Source of the DNA: Bacteroidia bacterium
Lineage (GTDB): Bacteria > Bacteroidota > Bacteroidia > Chitinophagales > UBA2359
Length of the DNA: 64,000 nucleotides
Direction of reading: 5' to 3'
Assembly (NCBI GenBank): GCA_030427245.1
Contig: JAUHXA010000030.1
Coordinates: forward strand, 1-64,000
Shown here: one piece after another, positions 26,715 through 36,045 of the stretch
Position numbering within the stretch: the first letter of the stretch is position 1
How the letters are laid out: each line of letters begins with the position of its first letter
The notes under the pieces: generated by a model
Databases searched by the model: none
The model's input: the letters and a program-made list of their open reading frames with translations, nothing else
Told to the model about the DNA's origin: nothing
Position numbers and translations under genes: made by a program

Positions 26715-27830
26715 ATGATAGACATATTAATTATTGGCGGTGGTTTGGCAGGTTTGGCAAGTGCAATACATCTTTCTCAGGCAGGTCTGGAAGTGGTTTT
26801 GATAGAAAAAAAAGACTATCCTCAAAACAAAGTCTGTGGTGAATACATCTCCAACGAAATCTTGCCTTACCTACAGAGTTTGGGGGTCAACCCGCTTCAA
26901 TTGAAGCCCAAAAACATTACTCATTTTCAGTTATCTGCACCTTCGGGCAAATCCATTCAGCGACCTTTGGATTTGGGAGGGTTCAGTGTCAGGCGCTACA
27001 CCTTAGACAACTTTCTCTACCAACACGCTCTTCAATCCAATACTGAAATTCACTTACATACAACTGTTGAGAACCTGCAATTTAAGGGTGATTTTTTTGA
27101 AGTAAAAACCACCAAAGGCGAAACTTTTGAAGCGAAAGTGGTCATTGGAGGCTACGGCAAACGCTCTTTAATTGACAAAAAATTGGAACGTCCGTTTTTT
27201 CAAGACCGAGCCTACTACATCGGCGTGAAGCAATATTTCCAAATGCCTTTTCCCGATGATTTGGTGGCTTTGCACAATTTTGAAGGCGGTTACTGTGGAG
27301 TCAGCAAGGTCGAGAACGATTGGGTGAATGTTGCCTATTTGACCACCAAACAAAGCTTGCAGCAATACGGTACGATTGAAGCTTTGCAGCAAAAAGCCTT
27401 GAGTCAGAATCCTTTTTTGAAGGAAATTTTTGAAAATGGTAAACCTCTTTTTGACAAACCTTTTGTGATATCCAATGTATCTTTTCAGCCCAAAAATCGG
27501 GTGTGCGACCATATTTTGATGTGTGGCGATGCAGCAGGGATGATCAGCCCTCTTTGTGGCAATGGTATGGCAATGGCGATTCACTCAGCAAATATTGCTT
27601 CGGATTTGGTAATTGATTTTTTCGAGGGAAAAATTTCACGAACGGCAATGGAAGGTCAATACGAACTGCAATGGAACAAGCTATTCAAAAACCGACTTTT
27701 TTGGGGCAAACACCTACAACGATTTATGGGACATTCGATTGTTTCGGAGGTTTCGGTACGTGGACTTCAATGGTTTCCTGCCCTATTAAAACCGATTATG
27801 CAGCAGACACATGGAAGCCCATTAGAGTGA
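26715..27830 (+). CDS. FAD-dependent oxidoreductase, geranylgeranyl reductase-like
   Basis: A 371-residue flavoprotein with the dinucleotide-binding GGGLAGLASAIHL and EKKDYPQNKVCGEYIS at the N terminus. The second FAD motif, MCGDAAGMISPLCGNG, lies near residue 270. The architecture matches the geranylgeranyl reductase / halogenase-like family found beside flexirubin and lipid-modification genes in Bacteroidota, where members reduce or hydroxylate lipids or aryl-polyenes. The substrate is unknown, and no pigment cluster is next to it. Confidence 0.85.
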   Translation: MIDILIIGGGLAGLASAIHLSQAGLEVVLIEKKDYPQNKVCGEYISNEILPYLQSLGVNPLQLKPKNITHFQLSAPSGKSIQRPLDLGGFSVRRYTLDNFLYQHALQSNTEIHLHTTVENLQFKGDFFEVKTTKGETFEAKVVIGGYGKRSLIDKKLERPFFQDRAYYIGVKQYFQMPFPDDLVALHNFEGGYCGVSKVENDWVNVAYLTTKQSLQQYGTIEALQQKALSQNPFLKEIFENGKPLFDKPFVISNVSFQPKNRVCDHILMCGDAAGMISPLCGNGMAMAIHSANIASDLVIDFFEGKISRTAMEGQYELQWNKLFKNRLFWGKHLQRFMGHSIVSEVSVRGLQWFPALLKPIMQQTHGSPLE

Positions 27831-27955
27831 TTGTGGGACGATTGGGAAATTACAATAAAAACCGTTTCATATTCAGAGATGTTTGTATTTTGTGTTCAAT
27901 AAGTAACCAGACAAAGCTTCTCAATTAGCTTTTACACTGCAAAACCAAAATAACC

Positions 27956-29131
27956 ATGCCCTTTTACCCTCCAATAAAAAACAAACCGCCCACCGAAAAA
28001 ATACGCACTTCAAAAAAATTGCTGCAACTCAAAGATGCACTGCAAAAAGAGATTCCCACCAAAACCTTCGACAATCTGTTGTTGGCTACATGGAACATTC
28101 GAGAATTTGACTCAGCAGCTTATGGCAAACGCTTGGACGAAGCTTTGTTTTACATTGCCGAAATCGTGTCGCATTTTGATTTGATAGCGATACAAGAAGT
28201 ACGGGACGATTTGGAGGGATTGCAGCGGTTGATGAAAATATTGGGAAAATGGTGGAAAGTCATTTTTACGGATGTGACCGAAGGCAGTCCAGGCAATCGA
28301 GAACGCATGGCATTTGTGTATGACAGCCGAAAAGTCACTTTTGGTGGTTTGGCGGGAGAGGTCGTGCTGCCAGAGGTAAAAGTCGAGGGCGAAATCCAAA
28401 ACCTCAATCAGCAATTGGCTCGCACTCCTTTTATGGTGGGTTTTCAAGCGGGTTGGTATCGATTTGTGTTGGTGACGGTGCATTTGATATATGGTAAAGG
28501 CACTGCCGACCCTCCAGAAAGGGTGAAAGAAGCCGAAATGTTGTCTAATTTTTTGGCAAAAAGGGCAGATAACCCAACAGCTTGGTCCAACCACATGGTT
28601 TTGTTGGGCGACTTCAACATCTTCAAACCCGAAAACGACACTTTTCGAAAAATAGCTGCCAACTTCTACATCCCTCAAGAACTGCAATTACTCCCCAGCA
28701 ATGTACCCCAAAACAAACACTACGACCAAATCGCTTTTCGTTCGCCTTTGAAGCAAGAGTTTTTGGATGCCATTGCAGCAGGAACGCCCGTTAGAGCAGG
28801 TGTTTTCAACTTCTTTAAGCACGTTTTTACCGAAGCTGATGAGGTAGAATATATTTCGGATATGGGAGAGCGCTATGAAGCCAATTCAAATAATGTACCC
28901 AGAGATACCGCCGACAAATCCAAATACTATAAAACCTATTGGCGAACGCACCAACTATCTGACCACCTCCCGATGTGGATAGAAATTCCAATAGACCGCA
29001 GTCGTCAGTATTTGCAGAAGTTGGCGGAAACCGAACCATTGAAACCTGCTACTCGTAGTTTGGAGGCAACAGCAGAGTCGGAAGAATTGCCGATTGAAGT
29101 TTTTGAGCAGAAGTATGATGGACTTTCCTAA
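27956..29131 (+). CDS. Endonuclease/exonuclease/phosphatase family protein
   Basis: A 391-residue EEP-superfamily hydrolase without a signal peptide. LATWNIREFD (about residue 42), IAIQEVRDD (Glu ligand, about 78), HLIYGKG, LLGDFNIF (about 218) and DHLPMWIEI (C-terminal His, about 335) are the five conserved metal and catalytic motifs. These enzymes cleave DNA, phosphoinositides or other phosphodiesters; the substrate is not clear. The C-terminal tail of about 50 residues lies outside the fold. It converges with the T9SS gene, with seven bases between stops. Confidence 0.88.
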   Translation: MPFYPPIKNKPPTEKIRTSKKLLQLKDALQKEIPTKTFDNLLLATWNIREFDSAAYGKRLDEALFYIAEIVSHFDLIAIQEVRDDLEGLQRLMKILGKWWKVIFTDVTEGSPGNRERMAFVYDSRKVTFGGLAGEVVLPEVKVEGEIQNLNQQLARTPFMVGFQAGWYRFVLVTVHLIYGKGTADPPERVKEAEMLSNFLAKRADNPTAWSNHMVLLGDFNIFKPENDTFRKIAANFYIPQELQLLPSNVPQNKHYDQIAFRSPLKQEFLDAIAAGTPVRAGVFNFFKHVFTEADEVEYISDMGERYEANSNNVPRDTADKSKYYKTYWRTHQLSDHLPMWIEIPIDRSRQYLQKLAETEPLKPATRSLEATAESEELPIEVFEQKYDGLS

Positions 29132-29137
29132 TTCTTC

Positions 29138-30682
29138 CTACTCCAAAACCACCACCTTCTCCCGCTTCAATGTTTGTCCATCTTGCAGCCATGTAGCGAT
29201 ATAGATTCCTGCTGACAAATCTGCAATATCCAATTGTTTGCCCTCTTCTACATTTTCCTTCAATACTATTCGTCCTTCAATGTTGGTCAGTTGGAGTTGA
29301 AGGGATTTTGAGATGAAGTGAGCGGGAATTTTGATTTGGAGGTGGTTTTTGGTGGGGTTGGGGAAAAGTTTTGGCGGTGATAGTTCGGATGGGTCGAGGA
29401 CTTCAATGTCGGTGGTGAGGCTGTCACAAAATTCTTCGGATAAGCAGCCGTTTTCGTCTAATTTAAGAAGCCACATATCCTGTTTTTGTCTGTTTGGATT
29501 CCAACTGTAGCCTATACTAATAAAACCACCATCAGAAGTAGAGCGAACATCATCCAAACGACTGAATACATTATGATGCTTAAATATCCTTTCCCATATC
29601 AATTCTCCCTCAGAAGACAATTGGGCTACATACCCATGAGTTTCTCCATTAGGCTCATATATATCAGCTAACCATGTTCCACAAGCAATAATATTACCAT
29701 TTTGTAGCTCTTCAAATTTGCCTATTGAAGGTTTTGTTTTTCCATCAAAAAAATCATATTGCCAAGATTTCAATAGATTTGATGCATTCATTTTTCTAAT
29801 AGAGTGAATCAATTGATTATTCACCAATGTATCTCCACAGTAACTAACATAATATCCCCCATCTTTGGCTGGAATTAAATTAGCATAACAATTATCTACT
29901 TCTGTATTTACGACAGATCTATGCCATTTAATTTGTCCCATAGCATCTGTTTTGAAATAATACCCATTAAACGGTTGCGTTCCTGCATTTCCTTTAGAAC
30001 CTCCAATTGTATAGCCTCCATCCTTATCTATCTCTACATAAATTCCATACTCTACAATACCACCACTGTATCCTCGCTGCCACAATAACTCACCATCTGA
30101 ATTAGTTCGCATTAACCATATATTCGGATTTGCATTATCTGGATTTCCTATACCCAATTCTCTTGTGTTTCCCACAGCTACCAAATCTCCATTTTCTGCT
30201 TCTGCGACATCGGCAAGTGTGTTGTTATTAACCAAACCGTATGTTTTTAACCAAAGCGTATCCCCTTGTTCATCAAATTTTAACAATACGCCTTTATCTG
30301 GTTTGTCCGTTTGTAGCAACCAACCTGCCAATACAAAATTGCCATCTTGAGTTGAAATTAAGTGTCCCAGTACTGCTCCAAAATAATTGACTCCTTCCTC
30401 TCCATATTGTTTTTCCCACACCAAATTTCCTTCATCATCTATCTTAGAAATAGAATACCCAGGCCATCCGCAAAAAGAATTAGAAATCACAGTAGCAACT
30501 GTGATATAACCATCTTCCACTTCAACAACTGCATTTCCTAAATTTTCTGTTTTATAGTTGAACTCACAATTCCCTATAGAATCAGATACATATACTTTAT
30601 TAAAAGTGGTTTGAGCATTTGAATAAATCGATATAAAAAAAAGATGTGAGCAAAGGAAAAAGTAGTATGTTTTTGTTATCAT
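29138..30682 (-). CDS. T9SS type A cargo protein, beta-propeller-like
   Basis: The ATG at 30682 gives MITKTYYFFLCSHLFFISIY as a signal; the frame is open for 26 more residues upstream but without a better signal. The body has repeats like GQIKWHRSVV and GGYYVSYCGD, GDLVAVGN, each ending in a Trp-containing blade (WEKQYGE, WLKTYG), consistent with a beta-propeller. The last 85 residues form a T9SS type A sorting domain (LFPNPTKNHLQIK ... GIYIATWLQDG ... EKVVVLE). The protein is secreted and surface-attached. A paralogue with the same layout lies at 36046-37593. Confidence 0.85.
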   Translation of the reverse strand: MITKTYYFFLCSHLFFISIYSNAQTTFNKVYVSDSIGNCEFNYKTENLGNAVVEVEDGYITVATVISNSFCGWPGYSISKIDDEGNLVWEKQYGEEGVNYFGAVLGHLISTQDGNFVLAGWLLQTDKPDKGVLLKFDEQGDTLWLKTYGLVNNNTLADVAEAENGDLVAVGNTRELGIGNPDNANPNIWLMRTNSDGELLWQRGYSGGIVEYGIYVEIDKDGGYTIGGSKGNAGTQPFNGYYFKTDAMGQIKWHRSVVNTEVDNCYANLIPAKDGGYYVSYCGDTLVNNQLIHSIRKMNASNLLKSWQYDFFDGKTKPSIGKFEELQNGNIIACGTWLADIYEPNGETHGYVAQLSSEGELIWERIFKHHNVFSRLDDVRSTSDGGFISIGYSWNPNRQKQDMWLLKLDENGCLSEEFCDSLTTDIEVLDPSELSPPKLFPNPTKNHLQIKIPAHFISKSLQLQLTNIEGRIVLKENVEEGKQLDIADLSAGIYIATWLQDGQTLKREKVVVLE

Positions 30683-30768
30683 TGTTTTATTATTTTTAAA
30701 AAATAGAAACACTGCTACTCCAAAAGAAAATTGAAGCAGCAGTTTTATTAAAAAAGTCAATAGACCCT

Positions 30769-33122
30769 TTATTTTACAATGCTAATTTTTTGACTTTGCA
30801 ATACTTCGGAATTATTAGAAAGTACAGTCCAATAAGTACCATTGGGTAAATCGCTGGTATCTATAGACAACTCAGTTTGGAATTCATCTATCTTAAGTTT
30901 TTTAACTGTTTGACCATATATATTCACGATATAAACCTCTGTAGTTAAAGCTACATTTTCCAATTCTATATAGAGTATATCTTGTGTGGGATTGGGATAA
31001 AGTGTCCAAAGTTGAGAAGCAGGATTAATGTAAGTCTGGCTAGCTTGTTTTGAAGAAGATTGTGGAAACCGTAGAGTATGAGAAAAAGTATCTCCAAATA
31101 CAAATTCTATAATATTTTGAGCCTTTTTAGAAACCCCAAAATCATAAGAAGCGATAGTTCGTACAGTGGCTTCTTCTGAACTTGTTAAATCAAAGTAAGT
31201 TCTACCACTGGAGAATAAGGTATTTAGGGTGGTATAATAGTCGTAAAATAAATTATCTTCCAAAGTAGTGCGACTTAAGTTTGCCAATTCCGAACTTACT
31301 TTTGTATAATTCTTCAGAGCTAAGTAAAGTTCAATTCTTCTTTGTTGCAAAGAATGTGTAGCATCTTCTTCTAATATGGGCATAATATCCCCTAATTGCG
31401 CTAAAGACAATGCTTCTCTTATCAAGCTGTTGTATAATAATTCTTTATAGTTAATAGATGCGTTTAAATCTATTTGCAGTTCTTCGTATTCGGGGGTATT
31501 TGGCGGAGTTTGACTCAATGCTAATTGAATATTACTTATGTTGATTTGAGCGTCATCAATTCTTGCTACTCGACAGAAAGGAAAGACACTACACGGATCA
31601 GTAGTAGCGATATTATTACAAAATGTGGAAGGAAAGTTTGAGCATTGTATATTTACAATAGTTCCATTTTGACAAGTAACAGGTTGGCCTATGCCTGTAT
31701 TGTGAAAATAACTCCAATTACCTGCAGATGAGGCATCCTCAACGTGAAAGTCACTAAAATTTGTATTGCTATTTATACAAGGATGACTAAAACTGTTGCC
31801 TGCAGGGCCAATATTGAGATTATTACAATTACCTTGAGGATTTGCCAAATTATCCCAAGACCATGTATTATTTCTTGTTGTATTTGTAAAATTGTTACAT
31901 TTTATTTGTAACCCTCCATTGTTATCTTCAGCTAAAATACCATAAGCCAAACTAAATTGAGGATTATTAAGAATAATTTCTGCTTGACTTCCCGAACCGA
32001 CTACATATATACCACTGTGATTTTTGTTGTTGGCTCCAGAAAAACGATTGTTGGTCACTTCATAACCTGTACAGCCGTCCATAAATAATCCTACCTTATT
32101 TTCTGCTGACTGTTGAGCAGTGTTTTGTAAATTTATATTATTATCTCTATAAACAGCATTTGCTACACCTTTCCAATCTGCTTGTTTTTCATCAACTCCT
32201 AAGCTAGGACTAATAAAAAAGGTATTAAAAATTTCAATTTGACCAGATGTTACCATTGCATCTTGTGCGACAATGGCACGAGGCAAATCATTGAAAGCAG
32301 TAAAATTACTACAACTATAATCTGCATCAATACTGAAAATACCAAAACTATTTGGATTTGCAGAAACAGAGGGGCCTACACTAAACGCTACATTTGTAAA
32401 ATCAACTCCATGTACATCCCACATAACAACAAAAGATTGGTAGGGAATTGAAGGTGTGCCATTTATTTCATATTCAAAAGTACAGTTATCAAAAAAACTA
32501 ATATTGTTAGGAGAATAAGAGAGCATTTCAATAGATTGTCGATTGTTTCTAAATCTTGCTCTTGTTCTACCTATAATAATTCCTCCACGAAACCCTGCAA
32601 ACTCAATACAACAGTTCCCGTTATTATCTGGTTGTTGTCTTTTTGTTGCAATAGCGGTACTCGCATTTTCTATTATACCGTCTTGTTCTACCATTACAAC
32701 ACCATGTTGATTAAGTGCTTGAAAATAATTACTGCTTGGGTAATTTCCACTTAAAACATCTACTACATTTGGATGCCCAGTACTTTGATTCCCCCAAACC
32801 TCTATACCCTTCCAATCTGGACTTCCAATAATTCTTCCTCCTGACACAACTAAACGCCCTCCTCTTTTAACAATAATACGTGCATTTTGGCACATCGTAA
32901 CATCCGATGAAATAGTTAATCTTCCCGCTGTTTCAATATATATATCCCCTCCAATTGCTATGTTTTGACTCCAAATAATATTCTGTCCTGAGTTAATAAT
33001 CACAGTTTGCGCTTGATTAACTTGACATTGAGCCATAATATCAGAACTCAAAGAAAACAAAATTACAATCAGGGCGTGATGCGTGATGCGTGATGCGTGA
33101 TAAATTGTTTAAATCTTATCAT
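30769..33122 (-). CDS. T9SS type A beta-helix protein, apparently phase-OFF
   Basis: The frame encodes a right-handed beta-helix domain (about residues 30-430), a helical middle, and a T9SS sorting domain at the end (LYPNPTQDILYIELE ... GTYWTVLSNN). It has no in-frame ATG with a signal peptide: a TTG at 33060 begins in the middle of the hydrophobic region. The ATG at 33122 reads MIRFKQFITHHASRITP then TGA. Between them are four GCGTGAT copies (33074-33101). Five copies would put that ATG in frame and give a signal ending LIVILFSLSSDIMAQ. The feature spans that ATG; the intact coding frame alone is 30769-33060. It is one of four T9SS genes around pheT. Confidence 0.75.
33074..33101 (-). repeat. 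Heptanucleotide tandem repeat (GCGTGAT)4
   Basis: Four perfect copies in tandem (33074-33080, 33081-33087, 33088-33094, 33095-33101), read on the minus strand as ATCACGC, between the ATG at 33122 and the signal-peptide core. The distance from that ATG to codon 33060 is 62 bases, one short of a whole codon count. Adding one unit (or removing two) restores frame. Confidence 0.9.
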
Positions 33123-33540
33123 TTCAGTAAAAATTTAGTGATAAAAAATAAAATAAGTAGCACTATTGATAAGAATATTTCATGCTAAAAAATCATTTGT
33201 TAGTTCTATTTTCAATTAAAAAACATGAACTATTTTTATACCTACTACAAGTTTAAGCTATTTGCTTCAAAAAAACAAATAAAATTGAAAATTTATCATT
33301 ATATTTAACAATAAGAAAACATTGATTACCATTTCATGAAAATGATTTTATTTTTATTACGCCCTTGAAACCCATTTTAATACGAACCGTTCCTTTATTA
33401 TTCACTAAGGAATAATTCGCCCCTACCAACAACCCTCTTTTCACATACATTCCCATAATCCACATTTTTACGTACTTTTGCGTCTCGTGCCATTCACTAT
33501 GGCATTTTCTGTATAGAATCAACAAAGTAGAAGAACAAAA
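33123..33540. other. Divergent AT-rich gap before pheT
   Basis: AT-rich sequence without a coding frame. The right part carries the pheT promoter block (33439-33481); the left part should hold the promoter of the phase-variable beta-helix gene. Confidence 0.5.
33439..33481 (+). promoter_or_regulatory. pheT promoter block shared with the zapA operon
   Basis: The block ends in TACTTTTGC (33473-33481), a TAnnTTTG(C/T) -7 box. The 42 bases at 33439-33480 match 41092-41133 except at two positions. The start codon is 60 bases downstream. Confidence 0.6.
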
Positions 33541-35976
33541 ATGAAAGTCTCTTACAACTGGATAAAGGATTATTTAGATATAGATATGCCCGTCGAAAAA
33601 GTGGGTGAAATACTGACAGACACAGGATTGGAGGTCGAAGGAATCGAAAAAATACAATCCATTGAAGGTGGATTGGAAGGATTGGTAGTGGGATTGGTCA
33701 AGACAGCTGAAAAACACCCAAATGCGGACAAATTGAAGGTGACAACAGTGGATGTGGGCAATGGAGAAGATTTGCACATCGTTTGTGGTGCGCCCAATGT
33801 GACAGCAGGGCAGAAGGTGATTGTAGCGACTGTTGGAACGACCTTATACCCGACCAATGGTGAACCTTTTGCAATCAAAAAAGGCAAGATTCGAGGCGAA
33901 GTGTCTATGGGAATGATTTGTGCGGAAGACGAAATCGGGATTGGAACAGACCATGATGGTATTGTGGTATTGGCAGAAGATACACCTATCGGCAAAGCCG
34001 TTAAGGAAGTCTATAAGATGGAGGACGACTACATGATTGAAATCGGCTTGACTCCCAACCGTTCGGATGCAATTGGTCATGTTGGTGTGGCGAAAGATTT
34101 GGCTGCGGCATTGACGATTCACCACAGCTTTACAGGCAGCGTTCAAACGCCAGATGTAAGTGCTTTTGCAGTTGATAACCACGATTTGGAAATTCCTGTA
34201 ACGGTGGAAGATACGGAGGCTTGCCCTCGTTATGCGGGCGTGAGCATCAAAGGCGTGACCATCAAAGAATCTCCCGAATGGTTGCAAAACCGTTTGAAAG
34301 CCATTGGAGTGCGTCCAATCAGCAACATTGTGGACATCACCAATTTTGTCTTGCACGAATTGGGACAGCCTTTACATGCTTTCGATGCAGACGAAATCAA
34401 AGGCGGGAAAGTGGTGGTCAAAACCTTGCCGCAAGACAGTGTTTTTGTGAGTTTGGACGAACAGGAACGCAAGCTGAATGAAGAGGATTTGATGATTTGC
34501 AATGCCGATTCTGAGGGAATGTGTATTGCAGGAGTTTTTGGAGGGATTCATTCGGGCGTGACCGACAAGACGACCAATATTTTCTTGGAAAGTGCTTGTT
34601 TTCACCCAATTAGAACCCGTAGAACGGCAACTCGCCACAATTTGCGGACAGATGCCGCACAGCGTTTTGAAAAGGGCGTTGACCCCAACAATACGGTTTA
34701 TGCTTTGAAGCGGGCGGCTTTGTTAATCAAAGAATTGGCGGGCGGAGAAATTGCTTCTGAGATTGTGGACATTTATCCCGAAAAGGTGAAACGTGCGGAA
34801 ATTGTATTGACCTACCGCAATTTGAACCGCTTGGTGGGTATGGAAATTCCTCGACCTACGGTGAAGCAAATATTGGCGGCATTGGAGATTGAAGTGGTCG
34901 GAGAAACGGACGAAGCCTTGACCGTCAAAGTTGGAACAAATAGAGCAGACGTTTTGCGAGAAGCAGATGTGATTGAAGAAGTGCTACGCATTTATGGCTT
35001 CAACAATGTGCCGATTCCAACGACTTTGAATTACAGCTTGATATTCAGTGAAGGCATTCGCCCCGATGAAATCCGCAATTTAGTGTCGGATTATTTGGCG
35101 AGTGTGGGCTTCAATGAAATGATGGGTACTTCGATAACCGATTCGGACTACTACGACAGCGAAGAAAAGGGTTTGGTGCGCTTGATGAACAGCCTCAACG
35201 CCAACTTAGATGTGATGCGTAAAAATATGCTGTTTTCGGGTTTGGAGGCGATTCACAACAATCAAAACTACCAAAACGAAAACTTGCGCCTTTTTGAATT
35301 CGGCAAAACCTATTGTACCTATTCGAGGGATGACCAAAATCACTATTTGGAAGGAGACCATTTGACCGTTTTCATCACTGGCGAAACGATAGAAGAAAAT
35401 TGGAGAACGGCAAAGGCTAAGAGTTCTTTCTTTGACCTAAAAGGTTTGGTTAACAATCTATTGGCACGTTTGGGCATTACCCGCTTTCAAACCCAATACA
35501 TTGAGTCGGACTCTATGGCTTATGGACTTCAATACAAACAGGGCAAACGGGATTTGGTGGATTTTGGCTTGGTTAGTCCAAAAATCGCTAAAAAATTGGG
35601 TGTGAAAGGTGAGGTGTTTTATGCGGACTTCAATTGGAACAATGTTTTTGAAGCTTTGAAGTCATCCAAACTTTATGTGAAAGACATTCCCAAATATCCA
35701 AGCAGTCGACGTGATTTGGCTTTGTTGTTGGACAAAGACGTACAGTTTGGTCAGATTGAGCAGATTGCCTTGAAAACTGGCAAAAATGTGCTAAGTTCGG
35801 TGGGTTTGTTTGATATTTACGAAGATGAAGCCAAAATAGGCAAAGGCAAAAAATCCTATGCGGTGAGTTTTGTATTCCAAGATGAGCGCAAAACCATGAC
35901 CGACAAGGAGATTGACAAGATTATGCAGAAATTGATTCAGCAGTATGAGCGTCAATTGGGAGCGAGTTTGAGGTAG
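33541..35976 (+). CDS. pheT: Phenylalanine--tRNA ligase beta subunit
   Basis: The 811-residue beta subunit pairs with PheS to charge tRNA-Phe. It starts with MKVSYNWIKDYLDID. The N-terminal EMAP/OB tRNA-binding domain (about 40-150) contains KHPNADKLKV and CGAPN. The B3/B4 editing domain follows (about 210-390), then B5 (about 405-480, DVLREADVIEEVLRIYG), the catalytic-like core, and the C-terminal ferredoxin-fold anticodon-binding domain (about 715-811, YPSSRRDLALLL). Length is normal. pheS is not adjacent here, so the subunits are encoded apart. The gene lies between T9SS cargo genes transcribed toward it and away from it. Confidence 0.95.
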   Translation: MKVSYNWIKDYLDIDMPVEKVGEILTDTGLEVEGIEKIQSIEGGLEGLVVGLVKTAEKHPNADKLKVTTVDVGNGEDLHIVCGAPNVTAGQKVIVATVGTTLYPTNGEPFAIKKGKIRGEVSMGMICAEDEIGIGTDHDGIVVLAEDTPIGKAVKEVYKMEDDYMIEIGLTPNRSDAIGHVGVAKDLAAALTIHHSFTGSVQTPDVSAFAVDNHDLEIPVTVEDTEACPRYAGVSIKGVTIKESPEWLQNRLKAIGVRPISNIVDITNFVLHELGQPLHAFDADEIKGGKVVVKTLPQDSVFVSLDEQERKLNEEDLMICNADSEGMCIAGVFGGIHSGVTDKTTNIFLESACFHPIRTRRTATRHNLRTDAAQRFEKGVDPNNTVYALKRAALLIKELAGGEIASEIVDIYPEKVKRAEIVLTYRNLNRLVGMEIPRPTVKQILAALEIEVVGETDEALTVKVGTNRADVLREADVIEEVLRIYGFNNVPIPTTLNYSLIFSEGIRPDEIRNLVSDYLASVGFNEMMGTSITDSDYYDSEEKGLVRLMNSLNANLDVMRKNMLFSGLEAIHNNQNYQNENLRLFEFGKTYCTYSRDDQNHYLEGDHLTVFITGETIEENWRTAKAKSSFFDLKGLVNNLLARLGITRFQTQYIESDSMAYGLQYKQGKRDLVDFGLVSPKIAKKLGVKGEVFYADFNWNNVFEALKSSKLYVKDIPKYPSSRRDLALLLDKDVQFGQIEQIALKTGKNVLSSVGLFDIYEDEAKIGKGKKSYAVSFVFQDERKTMTDKEIDKIMQKLIQQYERQLGASLR

Positions 35977-36006
35977 TGGATTGGTGACTGGTTGAATAAA
36001 ATGATG

Positions 36007-36036
36007 GCTAACCGAAATTTCTAAATTTCGGTTAGC
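36007..36036. terminator. Bidirectional terminator after pheT
   Basis: GCTAACCGAAATTT pairs perfectly with AAATTTCGGTTAGC (loop CT). It lies between pheT and the convergent T9SS gene. Confidence 0.7.
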
Positions 36037-36045
36037 TTCTATGAT

